Source: Prosapia bicincta (taxonomy: Eukaryota; Arthropoda; Insecta; Hemiptera; Cercopidae). From it: 64,000 nt of DNA. A program made the translations under genes and the position numbers. This document shows, one piece after another, positions 22,301 through 31,104 of this stretch; within the stretch, counting starts at the first letter, position 1, and the number at the start of each line of letters is the position of its first letter. The stretch covers positions 283,211,925 to 283,275,924 of the forward strand of contig JBAIZL010000001.1 in assembly GCA_036971475.1 (NCBI GenBank). The letters run 5' to 3'. The notes under the pieces are model-generated. The model was not told the DNA's origin, searched no databases, and saw only the letters and a list, made by a program, of their open reading frames with translations.

Positions 22301-24029
22301 TTTGTTGTTTTGTAGAATATTTGGTAATGGAGTTTTTTAAAAGTGGAGGATATTTTGTGTGTGTTTTTATTGTGGTAGGTGAGGGATATGTATTTGTTAT
22401 TTTTTGTGTGGTTTGTTTGTGTGGCTGTTAGATGGTGTTTATGTTTTATTTTCCTGAGAATGTTGTCTATGAGTGTGTGTTGGTAGCCGTTTTGTTGGGC
22501 GATGTATTTTATGATATTAAGTTCTTCGTCGTAGTCTTTCTTTAGTATTGGTATGTTTATTAGATGGTGTAACATATGATTAAAGGCAGCGTGTTTGTGT
22601 TGTGTGGGGTGATTAGATGTATTATGTATGACCATATCTGTAGTTGTTGGTTTTCTGTATATTTTGAAATTATTACGTATTCAACGTTTAAAATATTTAC
22701 GTATTCACTTAGTTAAGTAGTGTAAAATTAGTTTAATCAGTGAATTCAAGATGATTACATCAAGAAACTTCATTTAATTATAGTTTAATCAGTGAATTCA
22801 TGATGATTACAACAATCAAATTCAAAAGATATATATATGACCCATCTTATAAGGCTTTAAAATTTTAATCATAAAGTGATTGTCCAACATACAATGCACT
22901 ATTTATTTATTTTTTTTAACTAAATAAATAAAAACCATTAACCACAATAAAAAAATCTTTATTTTACTGCAATTACTTTATGTACATTTCGATTACATGG
23001 CAATCATCTTCATTAACATTAGGTTATATTTAATGTGAAATTATTTTATTATAATTGATAAAGGTAAATTAATACTTACAGACATGGGAAAAATAACCAT
23101 ATACTTTTGGATTAAATATTCCTACAGCTAAATTTCCCAGCATAATACCAAGACTTAGTGCATCTACTGAAACTGTGATCAATGCAGTTATTAGCCATGG
23201 CAACAAGTAGCCGCTTAGCTTCTGAAATTTTACCAGAGTTTTAAATTGAAAATCTATTTCAGAAAAATGAAACATTTGTTTAGTATAACAGTTGTGTTTA
23301 TCTTACCACATGAGTGCCAATGATGAGAAGAAGGCTGACAAAAGCAATCATTACATTGACAAGTATTACAGATACTCGAATAGCTGAAAGTAAGTTTAGA
23401 CATTACATTGGAACGATAATTAGCTAAATTATATATTATACAGTATATATATTAAAAAATATAAGAAATATAAAAGTATATATATTTCTAAAAAAACCAA
23501 GTGAAAATTTTATCTAAAGAATTTAAAAATTAAAGAAATACTAGATTTGGCACAAACTAATAATTAAAAGTAATATTTATTGATTCCATCTTCACGTGAG
23601 CTACTAGTTTTCACTAAACACTTGTAAATAAAGGCAAGTTTATAAATATTTACAAGTGTTTAATTAAAAGTAAATTTAAAAACAATTTTTAAGGCAAAAT
23701 ATTTTCAACCCACTAGCAATCATTATGAGTGTCTCGGTTGGTTGAGTATCTGTGATCAAAGAGTATGTGTGATCTGTGCCGTGTTTGTCGATCGCATCAT
23801 ATCACTTCTAACTTTCAAAAAATGGTACCAAGGAAACACAACTGTAGCATAGTTACAAAAATACGAGGCTGAAGAAGTCGTAAGACGAAAACGTTTTCTC
23901 CAAGTATAAGTTAACAATTTAACAACCTTTAGTTAACAAACAGTCTGGTCGCAAGTAATAGCAAAAGTGTCATAAGTAATTAACAACCAGCTCATCATGA
24001 ACAGCAACAAAATTTTGATATTCTCAATG

Positions 24030-24094
<65 letters not shown>

Positions 24095-27000
24095 TGTATT
24101 GAAACATTCATGAAAATATTCAATATTCATTTTTTAACCATTAAAAAATTCTATCTTTACGAATTTTGATCATTAAAAGATATTAATTTTAATTGTAGAA
24201 AATAATTATACTCTTAAAAACTTTCCAAAAAGGAGAGGTAATTTTTTTAAATGTGGAATTTTAGGCATAATTTCTAAAAACGAATTTCACTGTGGTGAGA
24301 TCAAAATTAACAAAGTGTCCCCTGTTGGAAATTTCTACTATGGTATTAACGTCAATACCAAGAAAAAACCTTCCCACTGTCCTCCACACCAAATTCAAGA
24401 CATAGTACCGAGAAGTACAAATAAATATGGTGTATATCATTAAGCTATGAAGGAGGTCCATCGCATACTGTGGAAGGGGTGCTATGAATGTTGCCTAAGC
24501 CAATTAGTAACTACAATATAAGATATTTAAATGTGAAATAGCTTACCATCTTCAATGAAATTTGGTTGAAATAAATTTGTATCATTGTAAAGATCAACTC
24601 CGCTGATTCCAGCAAATATTAAAGATGATATCTAAAAATTTCAAAAAAAGTTTTTGTATAAAATTAATATAAAGTTTAAAATACCGGTAAACAGTATTCA
24701 TAGAAATTTGATAACGGCTCAAACTTGCAATGATTGTCACCCATAAAGATATCAAACACTGTGAAACCAGATGCATTGATTGATAAAATTACAGGCGAGA
24801 AGAAAAGATGATATTATAAAACAACATTAAATGGAACCACAAAAGTAAACAATATTTTAAAAAACTATTTAGAAAATTTATTTTAAATTTCTAACAATGC
24901 TATGAGTCACTTATGAGACTGTTAACTAGGTAGCTGTTGTGTTAGTGTAGATCAATAGATAGTGTAAACACACTTCAAATAAAATACAATCTAAGGTGGC
25001 TTGTAATCTTCTTGAATTCACTGATTAAACTAAAAGTAATTATTGTGTAACTAATTGAATACAAATTACACTTTTGCTATTACTTGCGACCAGACATTTG
25101 TTAATTAAAAATTGTCAATTGTTAACTTACACTTGGAGGAAACGTTTTCGTCTTACGACTTCTTCAGCCTCGTATTTTTGCCGCTAGGAATGCTGCTGTT
25201 GTGCTTCCTCGGTACCATCTCTTTGAAAGTTAGAAGTGATGTGATCGAAATGTATGTGTGATCTGTGCCGTGTTTGTTCATTTAAGATGTCATTTTTGTG
25301 TGTGTTGCTATGTCTATATATTTCAAACTGTTCTGGTGTGTTTAATTTATGGCCTTTGTTGCATGTGTGGAGGATGCTCATGTTATTTTTCATACTTTTG
25401 CATGAGTGTTTAGTGTCCATGAGGTGATTTGCAAAGGTGGATTCAATAGTAGTGTGCAGTGCCCTTTTGTGTTCTTTATATCTTTCGGCGAAAGATCTGC
25501 CTGTTTGTCCAATATAGAACTTATTGCAGTTGTTGCATTTTAGTTTGTATACTCCTGGATTATTGTATGTGTTGGTATTGTCATTAATGTTGTGTCTGAT
25601 AGCTGTTTGGCTTTTATTTGTTGTTCTGTAAGCTACATTGTATCCTGCTTTTTTGAATTGGTGCGCTATCTTATTTGTGAGTTTGTTTATGTATGTGAGG
25701 GTGATGAATTTGTTTGTGTTCGTGTTTTTGTTATTACTGTTTTTGTTGAGTACTTTTCTGTGTAGTTTGTCTATTAAATAATTGTCATATCCATATTTGT
25801 GAGCTAAATATTTGATTGTGTTTAGTTCCTCTGTGTAGTTAGTTGTGGACATAGGTATTTTATTTAGTCTGTGTAGTAAATGTTTGAATGCTGTGTGTTT
25901 ATGTTGTATTGGGTAGTTCGATGAATTGTGTATCAATGTGTCTGTCATGGTTGGCTTGCGGTATATGTTGAATTCATGTTTGTTTTGTTTTTTTACGAGG
26001 TTGAAGAAGTTGTAAGACGAAAACGTTTCCTCCAAGTGTAAGTTAACAATTAACAACTTTTAGTTAACAAATGTCTGGTCGCAAGTAATAGCAAAAGTGT
26101 AATTTGTAATTTACAACCAGCTCCTCATGAACAGCAACAAGATTTCGATATTTAATTGAATACTTTTGAATTTACTTGCTGTCGAGTTTTGATCAATCGT
26201 TTCGTTCACAAAGCTGACTTTCTACTCAGTAGAATTATAATTACTAATAACAAAATACAATCTTTGAATATAGAACAACAACCAGAACTTTTATATTTTT
26301 TAATCACAGACTTCACCACAAATCTACATAGCCCCAACAACTGCCTAGAAGATTACTCTTGTCTGTCACTCACAGCAATACAAACACTGACCAAGTGTGA
26401 AATGAGACAATTGATTGATTTAATAAATAGCTATTAAACTTTATTCGTAGTTAGTTTTGTTAGTTACAATGTTAAAAGTAGAAGTTAAAATTATGATCTT
26501 CACATACAGGCTGTGGTTAGTGTTACCTTTATTATAGACTAAAAGTAAAGTTTTGGAATGATTTATTTTACTAGATAATAACTTTAGATATATGTTTACT
26601 CAATGCATATTTTTTTTGTTGGTTTAAATTAAACTTTTTTTAATTTTTGAAATGGTTTATATATGAGTCAATCTCACATGAGAATCACTGTTTGCTGTAT
26701 TTACACAGTTATTTATATTGTAAGGTAAATTTCTTTACATACTCTCCATTGAAATACTTTTTACGTTTAAAGAAGAATTAACACAAAAGTGTTTGAAAAA
26801 TCCCAAACTTAGTATTATGCTAAATTTTATATTACTGTACTATGCAAACAGTCATAAAAATTGTCTTTAGAATACATTGTACTACAACTAAATTCTCAAA
26901 GAAGTATAAATCTTTTGCTCCATTTATTGGTTCGGCCTAATTCTGCTGCAAATTCGTAAAAAAAGTTGGCAAGCAACAACCAAATGGTTTGACTTTAGAG

Positions 27001-29257
27001 TTCTTGCAAACAGAATATGCCTAAAATGTTAACTTCTTCTTATTATGTGTTTCTTGGCAGTCATGGTACCTCAATCAGTGTTCCAGCTTTACTGGAGGAT
27101 GAAAAGATTATGAATAGCGGATGGACTAGATTTCGTCCTGAAATGTAAAATGAGTTCTTCCTGAATGAAGTGTTTAAATATATTGTTGCTAAAATTAAAA
27201 AAACTTTCTCTGCATTCTTAGTCTTGAAAAAGTCATAAATATTGTTCTATTATGAGACATCCAGAAGATGAAAGAAGTTTTCAAAGTGATTTTATATAAA
27301 TGTTATTGACCCTGCCTTACTCCAAGACAAAAAATTCACATTTATGTTTAACCTTCCTACAGAATAATACAAAAGTATGAAGACATTAAAACAGGCCACT
27401 GATTAATCAGAGAAATATAAGTAATACTCAAACAGTGTTCCAAATATGGAAGGACTAGAAGACTGAAGAGCTGATGGGGTGAGGATTCTATGATATAAGT
27501 TCTACCTAAATGTAGTATTTATAATATACTGATCCTGAACTCCAGTGAACTAACAATGTCATAATTGTTAATCTTGAAAGAAAAAATAGACACTGTGTTC
27601 ATCTTTAGACATCTTTTTCATAGTGTGTCTAGAAAATGAAAAATTATTTCTAAATATCATCAAGGTGATTTTTCCAAGATAAAGCAATAAAAAAATCATA
27701 TGATCACTCCAGTCAATCCCACCATTTTTTGTAGTGAACAATCATGCTAGGTCTCTATCAGTTGTTCTCTAATTGTTGTTTTTGCATACCAGAGTCATTT
27801 AATGTTGAAATGGCAAATGTCAAGTCATTTCTCTCTCATACCACATAACGATAGAATTATTGCCTTTTTGACGCCCTAATATCTTTTATTTTTCAACTTT
27901 ATTTAAACGACAATCAGTGGATTACCAGATATATTCAACTCTAAAATCCACAGTTAAATTTGTTTTCAAGAGATAATCAGACATCTCAACACTATTGTAA
28001 AAGTTCCCCAGATAAATTATGTGAGTTTTGCTGATGCAGTTGTGCATTAAATTTCTTACAACTTTAATGTTGTAGCTCTTTTGTCTCGTCTCTTAAATAT
28101 TTAAAATGTAACCATTACATGTTATAAACCTGATTGATTTATTTCATACTTTTGTGCTTAAACTTTTGTAAATGTTGAAAGAACCCATATCTCAAATAAT
28201 GAAAATGATTTACCAAATATCAAATCCCAACACAGTTTGCCAAGTTATGATTGAATTGTGTTCAACTTAACGCATGTTATGGTTTTACGAGTCTATTTTT
28301 ACGTCATTAAAATTTTAAGATTCTTAAAAGACATTCAAGTTAATTAAGGAACATGCCCCTCCCCCCAAAATAGGATACTCATATAAGCAGTCTTTCAACC
28401 AATAGTACTTACTGATGAGAGGTTTAAATCAATATCCTTAAATTTAAAATCCTTGAAGTTCCTCAATAGGAACATTGGCTTAAAAATTTAGTATTCATGT
28501 TTGTTTAAAATCATGTCCATAAAATGAGTGCTAATCTGTTGTTTATCCATATGATAATTTGATCTAAGAGGATATTGTTAAAAACATTAGCAAAAACTTG
28601 AAATATACCATTTGTTTGTATGTTTATATTTTCTTCACACATATAATAGAGGATAAGTGGGGTATTGTTTGTAGTAGGACAACTACATATTCTCATGTGA
28701 TCTTTGTGAACGATATTTGCAATGAACTGGAGATTAGAATCATTTGTCAAAATGCTTTGATTCTGCAGAATTTCATATTACAGATTTTACCAGTATGTGG
28801 ATTAGTAAAAAAAAATCTACTTACTTTGTCAAACAAGGTCAACCAGTGTCAGTTACTTCAAGCTGTTTGAGATTGAATGCATAAAGTTCAAGGGTTAAGA
28901 ATTTCTGACTTACATGAACAGTCCTTTGTAAAGGAGTATCTTGGTCCTCTAGTTTAATTCTAAAAAAATCTGTATCTCTAATTACACATTCTGATTATAA
29001 GTTTTTGAATTTAAAAATATCATTTACTACAATAGCTATTTCAGATGAAATAAAATTCAAATTTGTACAGAATAATACTTGTCTTTAAAGTTCAAATTTA
29101 TGTATTTTTTATACTACTACTTGTACATCAGTAATTTAAAATATGAAATAGGCATAATTTTACTTACTAAAGAAATGTAACCAATAATCATTGAACCAGT
29201 GTTGAGAGTACAGCCACAACAACACTCTTTTAGCATCGGCCATGATCCAAACGCCAT
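19294..29257 (-). CDS. Four-transmembrane protein, six coding exons (LAPTM / DUF4728-like)
   Basis: Assembled from six GT-AG exons whose phases all match (29257-29168, 24758-24685, 24602-24547, 23383-23307, 23221-23080, 19370-19294), giving 171 residues plus stop. The N-terminus has a Cys cluster (KECCCGCTLNTGS, 10-22) leading into TM1 (about 20-42). A first loop carries a possible N-glycosylation sequon at 61-63. TM2 (about 76-97), TM3 (about 104-128, with LLPWLI) and TM4 (about 148-160, IYFFFVVYSYY) follow, then a short basic tail. This layout is that of the small insect tetraspan proteins related to LAPTM / DUF4728 endolysosomal or junction membrane proteins. The family call is by architecture; the function is unknown. 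The introns are packed with transposon debris. Confidence 0.8.
20002..20257. mobile_element. hAT-type MITE with 8-bp target duplication
   Basis: Starts CAGGGGCGTAACCAGGGG and ends GGGCATGCCCCTG, typical hAT-like termini. It is flanked by perfect 8-bp direct repeats TGACTAAT (19994-20001 and 20258-20265). It is 256 bp with no coding capacity, and lies in the last intron of the tetraspan gene. Confidence 0.88.
20280..20620 (-). pseudogene. PLE GIY-YIG remnant
   Basis: With small frameshifts the minus strand reads GVYK.., a Cys pair region, then a YIGQTGRNFN-like segment (20370-20450), the GIY-YIG core of Penelope-like elements. The plus-strand frame at 20297-20554 is its shadow. Heavily decayed and truncated. 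Confidence 0.6.
20950..21190 (-). repeat. Unclassified dispersed element fragment
   Basis: The minus strand here is similar over about 230 bp to the plus strand at 27060-27300 (shared CCAG.TTTACTGGAG.ATGA.AAGA, then TCCTGAAAT.TA, and TGGGACATC.AGA.GA-like sequence). It is a two-copy interspersed repeat, probably a transposon piece of unknown type. The 81-codon plus-strand frame at 20975-21220 lies on it and is not supported as a gene. Confidence 0.55.
21575..21740. repeat. Inverted PLE terminal repeats
   Basis: Sequence containing AACTAAGTGAATA.GTAATGGCTTACTTGC (about 21585-21625) is followed by its inverted copy (about 21700-21738). The same block starts the PLE copy at 21771. The arrangement is a small head-to-head inverted repeat next to the larger element. 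Confidence 0.7.
21760..22732 (-). mobile_element. 5'-truncated Penelope-like element copy
   Basis: A 36-bp perfect inverted repeat (21760-21794 and 22697-22732, ACTAATTTTACACTACTTAA..) encloses PLE coding sequence on the minus strand. Only the last part of the reverse transcriptase (FKIYRKPTTTD) and the endonuclease remain. The outer repeats look like PLE terminal sequences in opposite orientation, as is frequent for these elements. Confidence 0.8.
21871..22670 (-). pseudogene. PLE C-terminal ORF with GIY-YIG endonuclease
   Basis: The 254-codon frame from 22635, open back to about 22670, carries the conserved spacer after the reverse transcriptase (NHPTQHKHAAFNHML), then GIFKLICNDCPNYYIGQTGR (the GIY-YIG core, counted from the internal Met at about 132-151), R..F..H, and later LTTLEKYEIYKH. 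A CxxC pair (C-N-D-C) lies inside the endonuclease, as is common in PLEs. The frame is intact but lacks the polymerase, so the copy is not autonomous. Confidence 0.85.
22960..23015 (-). ncRNA. Hammerhead-like motif (family 5)
   Basis: Minus-strand order: ATGAAGA (core CTGAAGA with the first base changed), T, GATTGC, CAT, GTAATC, GAA, ATGTACAT. Stem II has six pairs with one G-U wobble, and the self-complementary ATGTAC follows the GAA as in the other families. The core substitution suggests it is inactive. The same sequence is an arm of the palindrome at 29345-29534. Confidence 0.45.
23080..23221 (-). CDS. Tetraspan gene, exon 5
   Basis: Acceptor AAAATTTCAG|AAGCTA and donor ATGTCT|GTAAGT; 142 nt encoding TM3 (LLPWLITALITVSVDALSLG) and a Gly-rich hydrophobic stretch. 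Confidence 0.8.
23307..23383 (-). CDS. Tetraspan gene, exon 4
   Basis: Acceptor CTTACTTTCAG|CTATTC and donor CATGTG|GTAAGA; 77 nt encoding TM2 (IRVSVILVNVMIAFVSLLLI). Confidence 0.8.
23750..24010 (+). repeat. Rearranged PLE terminal sequence
   Basis: Matches both ends of the PLE copy at 25050-26115: GTGTGATCTGTGCCGTGTTTG (as at 25257), inverted coding end (CTTCTAACTTTCAAA), the hammerhead-like segment, and the tail GTCTGGTCGCAAGTAATAGC. An inversion junction lies near 23790. Confidence 0.7.
23865..23901 (+). ncRNA. Hammerhead-ribozyme-like motif (family 2)
   Basis: GAGG, core CTGAAGA, spacer A, GTC-GTAA-GAC (stem II with a GNRA-type loop), GAA, AACGTT, then T and TCTC. Position 7 of the hammerhead core is variable, so CTGAAGA is a legal core. 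Stem I is imperfect here (TCTC for CCTC), but perfect in the two other copies (25136-25171 minus, 25997-26032 plus). Confidence 0.55.
24030..24092. repeat. (TA)n microsatellite
   Basis: About 60 bp of uninterrupted TA dinucleotides directly downstream of the PLE terminal sequence. Confidence 0.95.
24547..24602 (-). CDS. Tetraspan gene, exon 3
   Basis: Acceptor GCTGGAATCAG|CGGAG and donor GAAGATG|GTAAGC; 56 nt. Encodes the loop with the N-D-T sequon. A nearer acceptor (ATTTTTAG|ATATC) would bring a stop in frame and was not used. Confidence 0.7.
24685..24758 (-). CDS. Tetraspan gene, exon 2
   Basis: Acceptor GGTTTCACAG|TGTTTG and donor TTTACCG|GTATTT; 74 nt, phase 0 to 2. Encodes the second half of TM1 (CLISLWVTIIASL) and the start of the first loop. 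Confidence 0.75.
25136..25171 (-). ncRNA. Hammerhead-ribozyme-like motif (family 2), intact core
   Basis: Minus strand: GAGG / CTGAAGA / A / GTC GTAA GAC / GAA / AACGTT / T / CCTC. Stem I (GAGG with CCTC) and stem II (GTC with GAC) pair perfectly, and the core residues other than the variable seventh are present. The self-complementary AACGTT after GAA would form stem III only between two RNA molecules, as seen in other PLE hammerheads. Confidence 0.6.
25184..26056 (-). pseudogene. PLE endonuclease ORF (GIY-YIG)
   Basis: A 290-codon frame: end of reverse transcriptase (IYRKPTMTD, 31-39), spacer (HKHTAFKHLLHRLNKIP), then GVYKLKCNNCNKFYIGQTGR (168-187), SFAERYKEH (Arg and His of the family) and LNTPEQFEIYRH with the likely catalytic Glu. 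It is the best-preserved endonuclease in the window. No start methionine of its own is expected because the copy is 5'-truncated. Confidence 0.85.
25997..26032 (+). ncRNA. Hammerhead-like motif (family 2), core C changed
   Basis: Same layout as at 25136-25171, on the plus strand: GAGG, TTGAAGA (first core C now T), A, GTT GTAA GAC, GAA, AACGTT, T, CCTC. Stem I is intact, stem II has a G-T wobble, and the core change would impair cleavage. Confidence 0.5.
26272..26437 (+). CDS. Possible terminal exon, unidentified protein
   Basis: From a weak acceptor (TTGAATATAG|AACAAC) the frame reads EQQPELLYFLITDFTTNL, LEDYSCLSLTAIQTLTKCEM and RQLIDLINSY to a TAA. The amino-acid composition looks like real coding sequence rather than repeat. 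The phase fits the exon ending at 17622. The upstream part of the open frame (26156-26230) resembles PLE terminal repeats at 21.6 and 21.8 kb and is not counted. The product is unknown and the link to the 5' exons is speculative. Confidence 0.3.
27055..27300 (+). repeat. Second copy of the unclassified element at 20950-21190
   Basis: Plus strand similar to the minus strand of 20950-21190. It reads partly as VPALLEDEKIMNSGWTRFRP before stops. The family is not recognised. Confidence 0.5.
27685..28900 (-). pseudogene. piggyBac-family transposase remnant
   Basis: The clearest part is on the minus strand at 28035-27690: YLGNFYNSVEMSDYLLKTN, followed in other frames by a WYEREMT-like piece and GGIDWSDHMI, in the order of the conserved ..DNFYTS..L..YLL.., ..KW.D.R.V.., ..MGGVD.SDQM.. 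of piggyBac transposases. The second half of the DDD triad falls here. Sequence up to about 28900 (frame 28511-28750) may be the upstream part but is not convincing. Many stops; no ends found. Confidence 0.6.
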
Positions 29258-29278
29258 TATTAAAAGCTGTGTTGAATA
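29168..29278 (-). CDS. Tetraspan gene, coding exon 1
   Basis: Acceptor GTTTCCAG|TATTC at 29278 and donor TTA|GTAAGT at 29168. The ATG at 29257-29255 begins MAFGSWPMLKECCCGC. The frame is also open for seven codons upstream to the acceptor, so the true start could lie in an earlier exon. The acceptor shows there is at least one upstream, probably 5' UTR, exon. Confidence 0.8.
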
Positions 29279-29344
29279 CTGGAAACAAAATTTTATCCAT
29301 ATCTTAGATAGGAAGCGGTAATAACTGTATAAAACAACTGTGGC

Positions 29345-29534
29345 GTAATGTTTAATAATAAATGAAACCTCTTTATCAAAAATGGGTTTTTCTTTTTTTT
29401 TTAAACCTTATGTACATTTCAGTTGCATAGCAATCATCTTCTGAAGATCATTGCTATGCAATTGAAATCTATATAAGATTTTAAATAAAAGAAAAACTCA
29501 TTTGTGGTAAAGAAGTTTCATTTATTATTAATCA
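29345..29534. repeat. Palindromic foldback element with hammerhead-like arms
   Basis: Two ~90-bp arms meet at about 29441 (TTTCAGTTGCATAGCAATC against GATTGCTATGCA-type sequence; outer parts AATAATAAATGAAAC / GTTTCATTTATTATT). The sequence could fold into a long hairpin. One arm is related to 22960-23040. Confidence 0.8.
29441..29475 (+). ncRNA. Hammerhead-like motif (family 5)
   Basis: CTGAAGA (29441-29447), T, C, ATTGC-TAT-GCAAT (five-pair stem II), T, GAA, ATCTAT. The core is complete with a variable seventh base, but the self-complementary 6-mer has decayed (the related copy has ATGTAC) and stem I is not evident. Confidence 0.4.
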
Positions 29535-29698
29535 AGCGGTAAGTTATAAATGTTTGCAACTACAGTTCAAAGCTGGTGCAAAAAATATTTGCTGTAATTT
29601 AAAAAAAAATTGAGGACAAAATGTTAAAGAGAGTAGTAACATGTTAAATATTCGGCAATAATTTAACATGTTGCATTAATATTTGTTTTGTTTTAGCT

Positions 29699-29935
29699 AA
29701 AGTAATATCGGCCTAATTAAAAAAAAAAAAATTGTTTTTAAAAATTCTATTAGACAGTATTCAGTAGATATACATGCAAAAAAACTGGTAACCAATCAAA
29801 TTCCTCTATTTTAAAAATGTAAAGGGGGATTTTTTTTGACCAAGCGTGACAAATCTTGTGTCTCAATTTGTTCTGATCTTGGTTTCATCGTAGACAGAAA
29901 GCTGGGTTGTAATCTTAGATAGATGGCTTTTTAAA
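29699..29935 (-). repeat. Unclassified dispersed repeat (copy 1)
   Basis: The minus strand matches the plus strand at 61805-62060 over about 240 bp (CACGCTTGGTC, CCCCCTTTACA, TTTGAT..GTTACCAGT). No ends, duplications or coding sequence were recognised. Confidence 0.65.
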
Positions 29936-30234
29936 CTTTTAATAATGTACTGATAAAAATTTAATAGCTGTTATAAATTTAATGCAATGTTAAAAATTTG
30001 TATATGTGAAATTAACAAATAGTTTTGTATCTATAGTTTAGTAAATTTGATTATGTGCAATGAGTAAGCCGTGTAATGTTTTGATTTTGTAAATAGGCCC
30101 TAGGAAGTTCAAGTGGTCTCTAAGGAATGTTCTAAATTAATTTTTTCTTTTAAAGTAATTTGATAACATTAGTAAATATACAAAGTTACCAGTATGCATC
30201 TTGACTAAACGTTGTACAGTCGGCGTACAATAAT

Positions 30235-30798
30235 GTGCTTCATAAATTGGGAAATAATATTAGTAAAATTGAGAATGCAACATATAAAAATAAAAAAATA
30301 ATTTGGTCCAAATTCTTATTTACGGGGTTTGAAGTTACACCTATTGCTAAGTTATTTAAAAATACTAATATCAAGATGGTTTATTATACAAATAATAAAA
30401 TAAATAAGTTTTTAAAGACAGATGTTGAATCTAAATATTATAATATAAATGGAGTTTCTAGTATAAAATGTAATGATTGCCAAAAGTATTATGTAGGACA
30501 AACTAAAAAGAAAATAAAAGAGCGATACAAAGAGCATTTGAATTCATTCAAAAAACCGGAAATTTATAAGTCTAATCTTGCGACACATTGTATACTAAAT
30601 AATCAAGAGTTCCCAAAAATAGAGAATATAACGCTAATTAAACACATGGAGAAGGGATTAAAAATGAATATCTTGGAAAATATGGAAATATACAAACATA
30701 GAATTACATATAGACTCATTCATGAACAAGTACAAACAAAATCTAAGCACAACACAATCTTTAGCATATTTAATGATATTCTGGAAATGAAAGAGTAA
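30235..30798 (+). pseudogene. PLE C-terminal ORF with GIY-YIG endonuclease (family 3)
   Basis: A 187-codon intact frame: spacer KIIWSKFLFTGFEVTPIAKL, then GVSSIKCNDCQKYYVGQTKK (73-92; the GIY is GVS, the YIG is YVG), IKERYKEH and MNILENMEIYKH with the likely catalytic Glu. The copy at 45680-46330 is from the same group (FLFMGHEIKNITKLFK). It is truncated at the 5' side and followed by a hammerhead-like tail and a TA microsatellite. The GVS substitution may weaken activity. Confidence 0.85.
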
Positions 30799-30929
30799 TT
30801 GAATAAGAATCAATATGATCTATTTGCTCAGGCACAGTAAGTCAATAAAATTATCTGTTTGAACGTAGTACAATTTGTATATAAGTAGTCTTGATGTAGG
30901 AACAGAATAAGTTAGAAGTGTGCTAAGTT

Positions 30930-30974
30930 AGTTTTGATAATGCCGATACTGCTAATCGGCGAAAAGCTTAAACT
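30930..30974 (+). ncRNA. Hammerhead-ribozyme-like motif (family 3)
   Basis: AGTT (stem I), TTGATAA (core CTGATGA with two substitutions), T, GCCGAT-loop-ATCGGC (perfect six-pair stem II), GAA, AAGCTT (self-complementary), A, AACT (stem I partner, four pairs). The geometry is exact and the motif sits at the 3' end of a PLE copy, but the two core changes should abolish cleavage. Confidence 0.55.
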
Positions 30975-31024
30975 TTATAATAAAATAAAAAAAGGTTTTA
31001 TTCTTGTATGAAAGTGGTTTTATT

Positions 31025-31026
31025 AA

Positions 31027-31091
<65 letters not shown>
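31025..31091. repeat. (CA)n(TA)n microsatellite
   Basis: A short CA run followed by about 50 bp of TA repeats immediately downstream of the PLE tail and next to a second, inverted PLE fragment. Confidence 0.95.
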
Positions 31092-31093
<2 letters not shown>

Positions 31094-31104
31094 TAATAGT
31101 TACT

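Larger units (their letters stand above)
25050..26115 (-). mobile_element. Penelope-like element copy flanked by inverted ends
   Basis: About 120 bp at 25050-25172 is repeated inverted at 25985-26115 (GTCTGGTCGCAAGTAATAGC, CCAAGTGTAAGTTAACAA, and the hammerhead-like segment). Between them is a single minus-strand frame with the PLE endonuclease. The reverse transcriptase is missing. The first ~21 residues of the annotated frame come from antisense of the inverted end; genuine PLE sequence starts near KKQNKHEFNIYRKP. Confidence 0.85.

Noticed and set aside
24261..24461. 66-codon minus-strand frame inside a tetraspan intron
   Set aside because: Contains WRTVGRFFLG-like text that might be transposon-derived, but no family could be named and splice sites do not include it.
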